From DAOSXA01 sp964526835 (GTDB lineage: Bacteria; Zixibacteria; MSB-5A5; GN15; FEB-12), in contig CAZGMK010000013.1 of NCBI GenBank assembly GCA_964526835.1, forward strand, positions 13,768 through 77,767: 64,000 bases of DNA. The letters run 5' to 3'. Positions 34,942 to 43,431 of this stretch are shown here, piece after piece. Both the position numbers and the translations under genes were made by a program. The notes under the pieces are model-generated. The model saw only the letters and a list, made by a program, of their open reading frames with translations. It searched no databases and was not told the origin of the DNA. Position 1 is the first letter of the stretch. Every line of letters starts with the position of its first letter.

Positions 34942-36270
34942 TCATCTCTCTATGGTGCGGATCTTCGCCGCGCGCTGCTCTAATTCTTCAGCCTCGGCAA
35001 CACGCTTTGTGACCCGATACAAATCCGCAAGATTTTCAAGGCTGGTCGCCACATCGGGATGGTCGGGGCCGAGGGCCTTCTCCCGGATCGCCAGTGAGCG
35101 CTTGTAGAGCGGCTCTGCGTTGGTGTAGTCGCCCTGGGCTTTGGAGAGCAAGGCCAGGTTGTTAAGGCTGGTCGCCACATCGGGATGGTCCGGGCCGAGG
35201 GCCTTCTCCGAGATCGCCAGGGAGCGCTTGTAGAGCGGCTCTGCCATGGCGTAGTAGCCCTGGGTTCGGTAGAGCTCGGCCAGGTTGTTAAGGCTCACCG
35301 CCACATCGGGATGGTCGGGGCCGAGGGCCGTCTCCCGGATCGCCAGCGAGCGCTTGTAGAGCGGCACTGCCCTGGCGTAGTCGCCCTGGGTGTCGTAGAG
35401 AAAGGCCAGGTTGTTCAGGCTGTTCGCCACATCGGGATGGTCCGGGCCGAGGGCCGTCTCCCGGATCGCCAGCGAGCGCTTGTAGAGCGGCTCTGCGTTC
35501 GTGTAGTCGCCCTGGGTGTCGTAGAGCAAGGCCAGGTTATTCAGGCTGGTCGCCACATCGGGATGGTCCGGGCCGAGGGCCGTCTCCTTGATCGCCAGCG
35601 AGCGCTTGTAGAGCGGCTCTGCGTTGGTGTAGTCGCCCTGGGTGTCGTAGAGCCCGGCCAGGTTGTTCAGGCTGGTCGCCACACTGGGATGGTCGGGGCC
35701 GAGGGCCTTCTCCTTGATCGCCAGTGAGCGCTTGTAGAGCGGCTCTGCGTTGGCGTAGTCGCCCTGGGTTTGGTAGAGCTCGGCCAGGTTGTTAAGGCTC
35801 ACCGCCACATCGGGATGGTCCGGGCCGAGGGCCTTCTCCGAGATCGCCAGTGAGCGCTTGTAGAGCGGCTCTGCCATGGCGTAGTAGCCCTGGGTTCGGT
35901 AGAGCAAGGCCAGGTTGTTAAGGCTGGTCGCCACATGTGGATGGTCGGGGCCGAGGGCCTTCTCCCGGATCGCCAGGGAGCGCTTGAAGAGCGGCTCTGC
36001 GTTGGTGTAGTCGCCCTGGGTGTCGTAGAGCACGGCCAGGTTGTTAAGGCTGGTCGCCACATCGGGATGGTCCGGGCCGAGGTTCTGTTCGGCGACCTGC
36101 AGGGCTTTCTGCGCAACCAGCACCGCACGGTCGTACCTGCCCGCTCTGTACAACTCCATGACTTCCTGGTTGAGGATGTCCCACTCAATACCGGCGCCCT
36201 GAGCAAGCACCAACGAGGGTGCTGCGCCCAAAAAGGCAAGAGCGAGGATGGCAAGTCCTGTGTATTTCAC
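34942..36270 (-). CDS. Exported tetratricopeptide (kinesin-light-chain-type) repeat protein
   Basis: About 442 residues. GTG 36270 follows AAAGGAG with 6 bases between, and MKYTGLAILALAFLGAAPSLVLAQG is a signal peptide. The mature protein is almost entirely 42-residue TPR units of the form GPDHPDVATSLNNLA-LY-TQGDY-AEPLYKRSLAI, with nine GPDHP motifs and a final diverged unit (RVTKRVAEAEELEQRAAKI). Such arrays form a superhelical protein-binding groove in the periplasm or outside. Units are nearly identical even in DNA, implying recent expansion. The longer start at 36303 is not needed. Confidence 0.85.
   Translation of the reverse strand: MKYTGLAILALAFLGAAPSLVLAQGAGIEWDILNQEVMELYRAGRYDRAVLVAQKALQVAEQNLGPDHPDVATSLNNLAVLYDTQGDYTNAEPLFKRSLAIREKALGPDHPHVATSLNNLALLYRTQGYYAMAEPLYKRSLAISEKALGPDHPDVAVSLNNLAELYQTQGDYANAEPLYKRSLAIKEKALGPDHPSVATSLNNLAGLYDTQGDYTNAEPLYKRSLAIKETALGPDHPDVATSLNNLALLYDTQGDYTNAEPLYKRSLAIRETALGPDHPDVANSLNNLAFLYDTQGDYARAVPLYKRSLAIRETALGPDHPDVAVSLNNLAELYRTQGYYAMAEPLYKRSLAISEKALGPDHPDVATSLNNLALLSKAQGDYTNAEPLYKRSLAIREKALGPDHPDVATSLENLADLYRVTKRVAEAEELEQRAAKIRTIER
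35040..36090 (-). repeat. Tandem 126-base repeats encoding TPR units
   Basis: About eight tandem units with a period of 126 bases (for example the CATCGGGATGGTC mark at 35052 and 35178). A larger block encoding YRTQGYYAMAEPLYKRSLAI occurs twice, near 35180-35290 and 35810-35920, suggesting duplication of a multi-unit segment. Confidence 0.8.
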
Positions 36271-36940
36271 TCTCTCTCCTTTGATGTGGCTAAGAATGAT
36301 CACATGGTTTCTTCATAACATTCTTGGCCCGCGATATCGCGGCACAAAACCCCGGTGATTGTTTGGCCAAAACCTGTTTATTACAGGCCGTTGAGGCATC
36401 TGAAAGCCTGCGGGCGGGGCGATATATGGTACGCATATGAGACACCAGCGTTCTCCTCTCTACAAATCGTTTCCGGGGCTCTTGACTCCCTTGCCGCCCC
36501 GGTTTAGAACATGGGTGCAAATCATAATGGTCTTCCGCTGGGTGGCCCACAGCTTGCTGTGGGAATAGATAACCTATGACAGGTTCATACAATTTCATCC
36601 CGGTCGCCTCTCACAGGTTCGGCACCCGACCCCTTGGAAGGGTTTCCTTCTTATGCGCATCTCAAGACATCCCTGCTGGATCATAGCATGAAAGCCCGAG
36701 TCTCGCAAGCCAATTTATGCTGAAGCGTGCACCCCCCTCCCCCGGCCACGCCAATCCCTCCCGAGAAGGGGTTGATTCACGAGCACGAATAGTCAACTCC
36801 GCAATTGCCGAGGACGGGAGAATCCAGACGCTTTATCACCGATGAAAGCGGGGGTATCTGGTTCCTCGTTCCACTACTAGAGTGGCCGGGTAGTCAGCCG
36901 CCGCGAGCTGGTCCGCCTGTCGCCCATCCCGCCTATTCTC
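36271..36940. other. Long intergenic region with little recognisable content
   Basis: About 670 bases between divergent genes. It contains one perfect 8-bp hairpin, CCCACAGC-TT-GCTGTGGG (36546-36563), and no frame with a ribosome site or known product. No tRNA-like T-loop and no copy of the dispersed repeat were found. The left end should hold the TPR gene promoter (minus). Confidence 0.4.
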
Positions 36941-36969
36941 TTGACATTGACGCCCCTAAACCCGATTAT
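36941..36969 (+). promoter_or_regulatory. Sigma-70-type promoter of the SPT/KBL-like operon
   Basis: TTGACA (36941-36946), 17 bases, GATTAT (36964-36969). The transcript would start near 36976, which excludes the ATG at 36968 as start codon and leaves about 40 bases before TTG 37016. Confidence 0.6.
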
Positions 36970-37015
36970 GGCTAATTATCTCGTAACCGACGACGCACAC
37001 TCGCAAGGAGCCGAT

Positions 37016-38242
37016 TTGGAAGCTAAGGACCAGGCAACGACAACCTATCCCGACCTGTTCGAGAAGTTCCGCAAATACACCGATCCCGATGAGGTCATGG
37101 CCAAAGGGATATACCCCTATTTCCATCCGATAAACAGCGCCCCCGGTAACGAGGTCGTGGTGGACGGCAAGAAATGCATCATGATCGGTTCGAACAACTA
37201 CCTTGGCCTGGTTGATCACCCCAAGGTCAAGGAAGCGGCCGCCGAAGCCACCCGCAAGTACGGTTCGGGCTGCACCGGCTCGCGTTTCCTCAACGGCACG
37301 CTGGACCTGCACATCGAGCTGGAGGATCGCCTGGCGAAGTTCATGCAGGCCGATACGGCCCTGGTCTTCTCGACCGGCTTCCAGACCAACCTCGGGACTA
37401 TCTCGACCCTGGTGGGCAAGAACGACGCAGTGATTATCGATCGCCAGGTGCACGCCTGCATCGTTGATGGCGCCCGCCTGTCCTACGGTAAGATATTCAA
37501 ATTCGCCCACAACGATATGGCTGACTTCGAGAGAGTCGCCGCCAATGTTCGTCAGCAGATTACCCGCGGAGGCATCCTGGTTGTTGTGGACGGCGTCTTC
37601 TCGATGGAGGGCGATATCATCGATTTGCCGCGCTTGGTAGAGGTCGCCGAGAAGTTCAATATCCGGGTGATGGTCGATGACGCCCACGCGATCGGTGTCC
37701 TCGGCCCTACCGGAGGCGGTACCGCCGAGCATTTCGGGCTGCGCGACAAGGTCGATCTGACTATGGGCACTTTCTCCAAGTCATTTGCATCGCTGGGCGG
37801 CTTCGTTGTGGGCGACAAAGATGTGATGAAGTGGGTCAAGCACACTGCGCGTGCGCTTATCTTCTCGGCCTCGATTCCGCCCGGCAACGCCGCGGCTGTG
37901 CTGGCGGCCCTGGATATAATCGAGTCCGAACCTGAGCGCAGAGAGAATCTCTGGAAGAACGCCAGCCGCATTCGGAAGGAATTCCGCGACCTTGGTTTCG
38001 ATATAGGCAAGAGCGAAACACCTGTAGTGTCGGTGTTGATCGGTCAGGACCTCGAGGCCTTCGCCTTCTGGAAGGCGCTGTTCGATAGTGGGGTCTTCAC
38101 CAATCCGGTAATCTCGCCGGCGGTTCCTCCCGGGCGAGCCATGATCCGCACTTCCTACACCGCTACTCACACCGACGAGCAACTCGATCGAGTGATGGAG
38201 GTGTTCGCCAAAGTGGGCAAGGAATTCGGTCTAATCCAGTAG
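37016..38242 (+). CDS. Alpha-oxoamine synthase (serine palmitoyltransferase / KBL-like)
   Basis: 408 residues, PLP-dependent, fold type I. Family motifs: GIYPYFHPI, IMIGSNNYLGLVDHPKV, GSGCTGSRFLNGTLDLH, FSTGFQTNLG, VVDGVFSMEGDIIDLP, MVDDAHAIGVLGPTGGGTAEHFGL and the PLP lysine in MGTFSKSFASLGGFV (about 255), then SASIPPGNAAAVLAAL. The group joins an amino acid to an acyl-CoA: Ser to palmitoyl-CoA (SPT), Gly to acetyl-CoA (KBL) or Ala to pimeloyl-CoA (BioF). The YPYF opening and the neighbouring GNAT-like gene favour the SPT-like branch. TTG 37016 follows AAGGAG at 37005-37010, and an ATG at 36968 lies inside the -10 region. Confidence 0.85.
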   Translation: MEAKDQATTTYPDLFEKFRKYTDPDEVMAKGIYPYFHPINSAPGNEVVVDGKKCIMIGSNNYLGLVDHPKVKEAAAEATRKYGSGCTGSRFLNGTLDLHIELEDRLAKFMQADTALVFSTGFQTNLGTISTLVGKNDAVIIDRQVHACIVDGARLSYGKIFKFAHNDMADFERVAANVRQQITRGGILVVVDGVFSMEGDIIDLPRLVEVAEKFNIRVMVDDAHAIGVLGPTGGGTAEHFGLRDKVDLTMGTFSKSFASLGGFVVGDKDVMKWVKHTARALIFSASIPPGNAAAVLAALDIIESEPERRENLWKNASRIRKEFRDLGFDIGKSETPVVSVLIGQDLEAFAFWKALFDSGVFTNPVISPAVPPGRAMIRTSYTATHTDEQLDRVMEVFAKVGKEFGLIQ

Positions 38243-38249
38243 CTAAGCT

Positions 38250-39374
38250 ATGGCAGTCGAGGTCATTCAGGTCGAGTCGGCGAGTCAGCTCGATAGGTTC
38301 ATTGAGTATCCGAATCAGCTCTACAAGGACGATCCGAATTATGTCGTCCCGCTCAAGTCCGAGCGGAAGGCTTTCTTCGACTTCAAGCGGAACCCGTTTT
38401 ATCGGACCGCCCGGGTGAAGCTGTATCTGGCCCATCGCGATCGGGCGATTGTCGGTCGCATAGCAATCTGTATCAACTTCGCCCACAACGAACACCATGC
38501 CGAAGAATGCGGTTTTTTCGGCTTCTTCGATTGCATAGACGATTACGAGGTGGCCGCCAAGATGCTCAAAGTGGCGATGATCGAACTCAAGCGAGACGGC
38601 GCCACTACCATGCGAGGCCCGGTCAACTTCTCGACGAACCACGAGTGTGGGTTTCTGGTGGAGGGATTCGACGGCCCGCCGGTGGTTATGATGCCCTATA
38701 ACTACCCCTATATTCCGCGTCTGGCCGAGAAATTCGGCCTGCGCAAGGCCATGGACCTGCTGGCCTATAAGATGACTAAGGACTCGCCTTTCCCAGACCG
38801 CCTTACCAGGTTGGTGGATAGAGTCAAGAGCCGTTCGGGAGTCGCTCTGCGCCCGATCAACATGAAGGACTTTCAGCGCGAAGTGCAGTTGGTCCGTCAG
38901 GTATACAATGAAGCCTGGGAAAGCAACTGGGGCTTCGTGCCCATGACCGAAGCCGAATTCAACCATATGGCCCGGGATCTCAAGCAGGTTATCGAGCCCG
39001 AATTGGTTCTGGTGGCGGAGCACGAGGGACGCCCGGTGGCTTTCGCCATGGCGGTCCCCGACATCAATCAGGCCCTGATTCATCTCAACGGTCGACTGTT
39101 TCCATTCGGAATAGTCAAGCTCCTGTGGCACACGAAGATTCGCAACAAGGTCGACGGCTTCCGCGTCATTACTATGGGTGTGGTCCCGGAATTTCAGAAG
39201 CGAGGGATCGATGCCTGGATGTACTATACCCTGTATCGGCGGGGCATCGAGTTAGGCTACACCTGGGCCGAGTTCTCATGGATACTGGAAACCAACGACA
39301 TGATGCGCCGCGCCGCCGAAGAACTCGGCGCCAGGGTGCACAGGCGCTACCGAATAGTGGAGATGCCGATATGA
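38250..39374 (+). CDS. GNAT-fold acyltransferase, candidate bacterial ceramide synthase-like
   Basis: A 374-residue protein with an N-terminal part (FIEYPNQLYKDDPNYVVPLKSERKAFFD, NPFYRTARVKLYLAHRDRAIVGRIA, GFFGFFDCIDDYEVA, MRGPVNFSTNHECG) and a C-terminal half with a GNAT-like beta4 and acyl-CoA loop region (FRVITMGVVPEFQKRGIDAWMYYTLYRRG). This two-part architecture is common next to SPT-like genes. In Caulobacter a GNAT-fold enzyme (bCerS) N-acylates the sphingoid base, so the same role is possible here by context. It starts 7 bases after the synthase stop, so they are one operon. Its specificity is inferred. Confidence 0.75.
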   Translation: MAVEVIQVESASQLDRFIEYPNQLYKDDPNYVVPLKSERKAFFDFKRNPFYRTARVKLYLAHRDRAIVGRIAICINFAHNEHHAEECGFFGFFDCIDDYEVAAKMLKVAMIELKRDGATTMRGPVNFSTNHECGFLVEGFDGPPVVMMPYNYPYIPRLAEKFGLRKAMDLLAYKMTKDSPFPDRLTRLVDRVKSRSGVALRPINMKDFQREVQLVRQVYNEAWESNWGFVPMTEAEFNHMARDLKQVIEPELVLVAEHEGRPVAFAMAVPDINQALIHLNGRLFPFGIVKLLWHTKIRNKVDGFRVITMGVVPEFQKRGIDAWMYYTLYRRGIELGYTWAEFSWILETNDMMRRAAEELGARVHRRYRIVEMPI

Positions 39375-39937
39375 TCCACGGCCCGGCTCGCAACGCAACT
39401 GTGGCGTTGGCTCTGGTCGTCGCGGTGGCAGCGCTAATCTCACCGAGCTGCTCCAGCCGTTACCGACTCGATTTGTATATGCAGTTGGAGGACCAGCGCC
39501 AGCAAGTCAAAGTGGAAACCACGGAATACGTCAAAGACGCCGAGCTCGGCAATGTACTGGCCGAGGCAAAGATCAGACCGGGCTCAGGAAACGTGGTCGT
39601 AGCAACTACAGGCGCCCGCTGGCCAGGCGACGGCAAGGCGGGCCTGAGCATTATGGGGTACGATGAGTATCTGCGCTCGCAACTTTTTCTGGCTCTGCCG
39701 GCCGCGCCGAAACCTGACTCCTTCAGTTTGGCGGGAAACTCCTTCGTGACAATCCTGGGACGCTATGACCGGTCGGTTGAAGACAAGGCGTTCTTGCCCG
39801 AGCGTGGGTTCTTCCTCATCGACTCCATCGCTTCGGGACGGCTCTACCTCACCGTCGACGGCGCCTTTCGCAACCGCAACGGTGTGGAGCTTGCTGTCGA
39901 TGGTCAGATGAAGGTCAAGGCCGACGTCGGGCTGTAG
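39371..39937 (+). CDS. Uncharacterised lipoprotein of the SPT-like operon
   Basis: 188 residues from ATG 39371, which overlaps the previous stop (ATGA). The hydrophobic stretch VALALVVAVAALISPSC is a likely lipoprotein signal, although the lipobox SPSC is not ideal. The body has short beta-strand patterns (YRLDLYMQLEDQRQQVKVETTEYV, GLSIMGYDEYLRSQLFLALP, FLIDSIASGRLYLTVDGAF). No family was recognised. Coupled translation with the acyltransferase suggests an envelope role in the same pathway. The stop meets the stop of the convergent macrodomain gene. Confidence 0.7.
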   Translation: MIHGPARNATVALALVVAVAALISPSCSSRYRLDLYMQLEDQRQQVKVETTEYVKDAELGNVLAEAKIRPGSGNVVVATTGARWPGDGKAGLSIMGYDEYLRSQLFLALPAAPKPDSFSLAGNSFVTILGRYDRSVEDKAFLPERGFFLIDSIASGRLYLTVDGAFRNRNGVELAVDGQMKVKADVGL

Positions 39938-40447
39938 CTACCGGTTCTCCTTCAGGGCTTTCTGGAAGGTCATATAGCCCGCTGCTCCCAGCATGCAGAA
40001 TTGCACTCGATCGAGGCTATCCGAGGAGCCTTCGAAGCCGATTACTGCCTTGGTCATGATATTGGCGCAGGCCTGCAGGGGGAACTTGCCCACTCCGGTA
40101 CCGAAGGCCGGCAGGGCGATCGATTTCACCTTGAGCTTCTCGGCGGTCACCAGTGAAGCAATCGTCGCCTGACGAATCAGCTTGGCGGTGGTTCGCAGGT
40201 CCTGGCCCATGACAGCCGCATGGATCACGTACCTGAAGGGCAACTTGCCTGCTGTCGAGTACACCGCCTCGCCGGGCATGATCGGTCCCCTGGCCATGGC
40301 ATCGTCCTCCACCGATTTACCGCCCAGCGCTTTGATGGCGCCGGCCACGCCGCCTCCCATCCAGAGATTGTTGTTGGCGGCGTTGACTATTACCTCGGTG
40401 TCGGTCTCAGTGATGTCCCGCTGGACCACTTCTATCCGGTACGGCAT
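39938..40447 (-). CDS. Macrodomain protein (ADP-ribose / O-acetyl-ADP-ribose binding)
   Basis: A 169-residue single macrodomain. VIVNAANNNLWMGGGVAGAI is the diagnostic nucleotide-binding stretch, followed by PIMPGEAVYSTAGKLPFRYVIHAA and IALPAFGTGVGKFPLQACANIM. Proteins of this size hydrolyse O-acetyl-ADP-ribose or remove ADP-ribose from proteins or DNA. AAGGA lies 5 bases before the ATG. The start is 41 bases inside the PAP2 gene, and it is last in a five-gene overlapping operon. Confidence 0.88.
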   Translation of the reverse strand: MPYRIEVVQRDITETDTEVIVNAANNNLWMGGGVAGAIKALGGKSVEDDAMARGPIMPGEAVYSTAGKLPFRYVIHAAVMGQDLRTTAKLIRQATIASLVTAEKLKVKSIALPAFGTGVGKFPLQACANIMTKAVIGFEGSSDSLDRVQFCMLGAAGYMTFQKALKENR

Positions 40448-41006
40448 GGTTGTCCTTCTGTTTGATCAGGCGTTGTTCAAAGATAGTGAACAGCCGATAC
40501 AGAATCCAGCCCGAGAGGGCGCCGACGGCTGCTCCGACGAGAATGTCGAACGGGTAATGCACGCCCACGAAGACGCGACTTATGGCCACCAGGGCCGCAA
40601 AGGCATACAACTGCCAGGTGACCGGGCGGACCGCCAGGCTCCACAAGAAGGCCTGGCCGAATGCGTTCGCTGCGTGGGCCGACGGCATCGCATAGCCGCT
40701 GCCGCAGCCTACCAGCAAGTGGACCTCTTCAAGGACATGACAGGGTCGCGGTCTCTCGATACTCTGCTTGAGGAAGTTGGCGGCCAGTTGATCGCTCAAG
40801 GCGAGGGTCAGACCGGAGAAGAGCACGAGCCAGCGCAGGCGGGTGTCGCCTTTCCACAGCACCAGTACCATCGCGATCGCGTACATGATACGCAGTGCAT
40901 TATCAGAGGTGATAACCGGCATGACAATGTCAGAAAGCGGATTGGCCAGCCCGGAATTGAGCCAGACGAACAACGTGGTGTCGACCTGGTTGAGCAGTTC
41001 AAGCAT
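40407..41006 (-). CDS. PAP2-family membrane phosphatase
   Basis: A 199-residue integral membrane protein with the three phosphatase motifs: KQSIERPRP (about 82-90), PSAHAANAF (about 108-116) with its catalytic His, and SRVFVGVHYPFDIL (about 142-155). Typical substrates are undecaprenyl diphosphate, phosphatidate or phosphatidylglycerophosphate, and the sequence does not decide between them. It begins 8 bases before the end of the PfkB gene. The C-terminus after the last helix is polar. Confidence 0.88.
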   Translation of the reverse strand: MLELLNQVDTTLFVWLNSGLANPLSDIVMPVITSDNALRIMYAIAMVLVLWKGDTRLRWLVLFSGLTLALSDQLAANFLKQSIERPRPCHVLEEVHLLVGCGSGYAMPSAHAANAFGQAFLWSLAVRPVTWQLYAFAALVAISRVFVGVHYPFDILVGAAVGALSGWILYRLFTIFEQRLIKQKDNHAVPDRSGPAGHH

Positions 41007-41925
41007 AGGTTTCCGGGTTCGACTTCAGGAAGGCCTGCAACCGGTCTGCTTCCGGCAGGCCGGTTCTCGGTCCCGTCTCGGTGCATTTCAGAGCGGCGAC
41101 CGCAGACCCGATGCGCAGGCACTCGGCCGTTGACAGATCCTTGACCAGACCGTAGCAGAAACCTCCGAGGAAGGCGTCACCAGCTCCGGTTGTATCGACG
41201 ACCTTGACCCGAAACGCCGGCTGATAGTATCCGGCCTCGCCCTCCAGCGCCCAGGCGCCCTTGGCGCCGCTGGTCAGGACAACATGGCCCGGGCAAACCT
41301 TGTGCAGACGGCTAACGGCGGTTTCGGGATCTTCCGAGTCAGTAAAGGGGAAGGCGAAGTCATCTGACACGATCAGGTAGTCGACCATGGGGAAGATATT
41401 CGACACGTCGTTGCGCCGGGAGCCGATCTCAAAAATAATCCTGGCCCCCTCATTCCGGCCCCACCTGGCCAACTGCATCGAGGCGTCGAAGTCACGACCA
41501 TCCAGCAGCAAAAGATCGGGTTTCGGGTAGTTCTCCGTATCGAGGTCGTCCGGCCGGATACCTATCTGACGATGCAGTACCATGGTTCTGCGTCCGCTCT
41601 CCTTCTCCACAAAACCCACGGCTGTAGCCGACGGCCTGCGGTGCACAATGATGAGGCGGTGCTCTACATCTTCCTTCTTCAGTTGCTCCACTACCTTGCG
41701 TCCGGCCGCATCGTCCCCGACCGCCGCGATGATCGCAGTGGACAGGCCGAGACGGGACATCGCCACCAGGGCGTTCGGCACCGGGCCTCCACCCTGAATA
41801 GTCAGGTCGACGGCATCGATTTTGGCGCCCGGCTCCGGTAGCTGTTCGACGGTATACAGATGATCCAGCGGCACGATGCCCATACCCAGGCAATCGACCC
41901 TATCAGGACTAATCAAGCTCTTCAA
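40999..41925 (-). CDS. PfkB-family carbohydrate/nucleoside kinase
   Basis: A 308-residue ribokinase-fold enzyme. N-terminal signature: CLGMGIVPLDHLYTVEQLPEPGAKI and GGGPVPNALVAMSRLG. C-terminal signature: VVDTTGAGDAFLGGFCYGL, with the catalytic Asp in GAGDAF. The substrate is a sugar or nucleoside and is not determined. TTG 41925 follows GGGAGAG by 6 bases and overlaps the end of the YigZ-like gene by 17. The frame open to 41997 lies inside that gene and is not used. Confidence 0.85.
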   Translation of the reverse strand: MKSLISPDRVDCLGMGIVPLDHLYTVEQLPEPGAKIDAVDLTIQGGGPVPNALVAMSRLGLSTAIIAAVGDDAAGRKVVEQLKKEDVEHRLIIVHRRPSATAVGFVEKESGRRTMVLHRQIGIRPDDLDTENYPKPDLLLLDGRDFDASMQLARWGRNEGARIIFEIGSRRNDVSNIFPMVDYLIVSDDFAFPFTDSEDPETAVSRLHKVCPGHVVLTSGAKGAWALEGEAGYYQPAFRVKVVDTTGAGDAFLGGFCYGLVKDLSTAECLRIGSAVAALKCTETGPRTGLPEADRLQAFLKSNPETYA

Positions 41926-42529
41926 TCTTTGCTCTCCCGGCGCTGATCTGTACCAGGTCTTCGCGCAATCCGGCAATCCGCGAACGGCGGGCTTCAACTG
42001 TCATGGCTACATTCGAAGTGAAATCGGCCTCGGTCTTACGCGCCTGGTGCCGGGCCAACAGCCTCATTATGGAGTCATACAGGGGGAAATCAATGGTGAC
42101 TCGAAGGCGCCTCAGAATGAAGTTCTCCTTCCTTGCCGCCCGGTCGAGAGCCGCCGCGGCGCTGTCGCCATAGGCCCGGACCAGACCTCCGGTACCCAGC
42201 TTTGTCCCGCCGAAATACCGAGTCACTACGACCAGGACGTTTGTTAACTCGCGCCCACAGATGGCATCATAGATCGGTTTGCCGGCTGTTCCCGAGGGCT
42301 CACCATCATCGGAGTGCTTGAAATCGATATTGTCCTCCAGGCCGACTCGCCAGGCAAAACAGTGGTGAGTGGCGGCATGCTCGCGCCTTCGAACCGCATC
42401 CAGCTTCTCTGCTGCCGCCTCCGGTGTGGGTGCTTCCAAGACGCCGGCGATGAAGCGTGACCCTTTCCTCTTGATTTCCACGGATGATTGGCGCGCGATA
42501 GTGTAATAGATATCCTCGGTCTTGTTCAC
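41909..42529 (-). CDS. yigZ: YigZ/IMPACT family protein
   Basis: 206 residues, close to the usual 204. The UPF0029 N-terminal domain is clear: IKRKGSRFIAGV, ATHHCFAWRVG, HSDDGEPSGTAGKPIYD and VVVTRYFGGTKLGTGGLVRAYGDSA. A C-terminal DUF1949-like ferredoxin fold follows. Bacterial members are thought to act in translation-related processes, but the role is not settled. GTG 42529 overlaps the stop of the dprA-like gene (GTGA). The frame is open to 42589 inside that gene. Confidence 0.88.
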   Translation of the reverse strand: MNKTEDIYYTIARQSSVEIKRKGSRFIAGVLEAPTPEAAAEKLDAVRRREHAATHHCFAWRVGLEDNIDFKHSDDGEPSGTAGKPIYDAICGRELTNVLVVVTRYFGGTKLGTGGLVRAYGDSAAAALDRAARKENFILRRLRVTIDFPLYDSIMRLLARHQARKTEADFTSNVAMTVEARRSRIAGLREDLVQISAGRAKIEELD

Positions 42530-43431
42530 ACCAGGGCCTTGATAATATCGTCGATCTTCTCTCGTCCAGGCATCGGTATGGCGCCCCACTCGACCGCCTG
42601 CTGCAGCGCCTCCTCATCGGAGTGAGCACCGGTCTCGGTGTCGATCAGGATGAAGGTCAGCTTGCCGATTTGATGACAACATCGGAGCAAGTCCATGGAC
42701 TTGTCGGAATCGCTGTAGAATTCGGTCAGGACCACTGCTTGTGGAAGCGCCGCCAGTAGTCGGTTGGCTACCCGGTAGTCGCCTTCGGCCTCCACGTGAT
42801 CGGGCGGATACTCGCTGATCACTCCGCCATCTGTCACTACGTCGATCGCCACCGGCCTGAGTTCGTCCAGGCGGTCATCGTCGAAGCCGGTATCCAGCAG
42901 GGCATATGATGTTCCCCCGGCGCTGCGGCAACCGAAATGGGCGGCCACATCGATACCCGAGCGAAGCGAGGACATTACCTGCACACCTGCCTCGGCCAAT
43001 ACCCTGGTCAGATCAGTGGTCAACGCGATCCCCTCATTGGTGGCTCTTTCGGCCCCGGCCACGGTAATCAGTTTCCGTCCGGGAGCAGGCAGCCGCCCTC
43101 GAGCATAAAGCATCAACGGGGGATCGTTTAACTCGGACAGGCCCGGCGGATAGTCATGGTCCAGATAGGTAAGGGTCAGGATATCCCGGTCGTTCAGGCT
43201 GTCGATATAGTCACGAGCGGCGGCGAGGTTGGTGGACGCCCTGACGATAGCCTCTGCAGCCTCCGCGGGCAGTCCTTCGATGTCGCGAAGCTGCTCGACA
43301 TCTGCGGCAAGAACGGCATTGAGGCTGCCGAAGCGGTGCAGGAGCGTCTGCATCAGGCGCGGCCGAATATCGGCGTACCGGGTCAGCGACACCAACACTG
43401 CCGGCAGACCGTAGTCGTCAACGTAACTCAT
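42526..43431 (-). CDS. dprA: DprA/Smf-like DNA-processing protein (diverged)
   Basis: A 301-residue protein with an N-terminal helical/HhH region (LRDIEGLPAEAAEAIV) and a SLOG-type Rossmann domain: YPPGLSELNDPPLMLYARGRLP, ITVAGAERATNEGI, VMSSLRSGIDVAAHFG and ISEYPPDH. In DprA this domain loads RecA on single-stranded DNA. The usual FxxRNRIIAGLS element is changed to YRVANRLLAALP, and the C-terminus lacks the common winged helix. It may therefore be a specialised paralogue. It is the first gene of the five-gene minus-strand operon. Confidence 0.8.
   Translation of the reverse strand: MSYVDDYGLPAVLVSLTRYADIRPRLMQTLLHRFGSLNAVLAADVEQLRDIEGLPAEAAEAIVRASTNLAAARDYIDSLNDRDILTLTYLDHDYPPGLSELNDPPLMLYARGRLPAPGRKLITVAGAERATNEGIALTTDLTRVLAEAGVQVMSSLRSGIDVAAHFGCRSAGGTSYALLDTGFDDDRLDELRPVAIDVVTDGGVISEYPPDHVEAEGDYRVANRLLAALPQAVVLTEFYSDSDKSMDLLRCCHQIGKLTFILIDTETGAHSDEEALQQAVEWGAIPMPGREKIDDIIKALV

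Noticed and set aside
36546..36563. CCCACAGC-TT-GCTGTGGG hairpin as a terminator
   Set aside because: A two-base loop, no T-run and more than 250 bases from any gene end make termination unlikely, so it is only noted as structure.
38250..39374. Annotation as a plain ribosomal or antibiotic N-acetyltransferase
   Set aside because: The protein is twice the usual length of those enzymes, and the conserved N-terminal half and operon partner point to another role.
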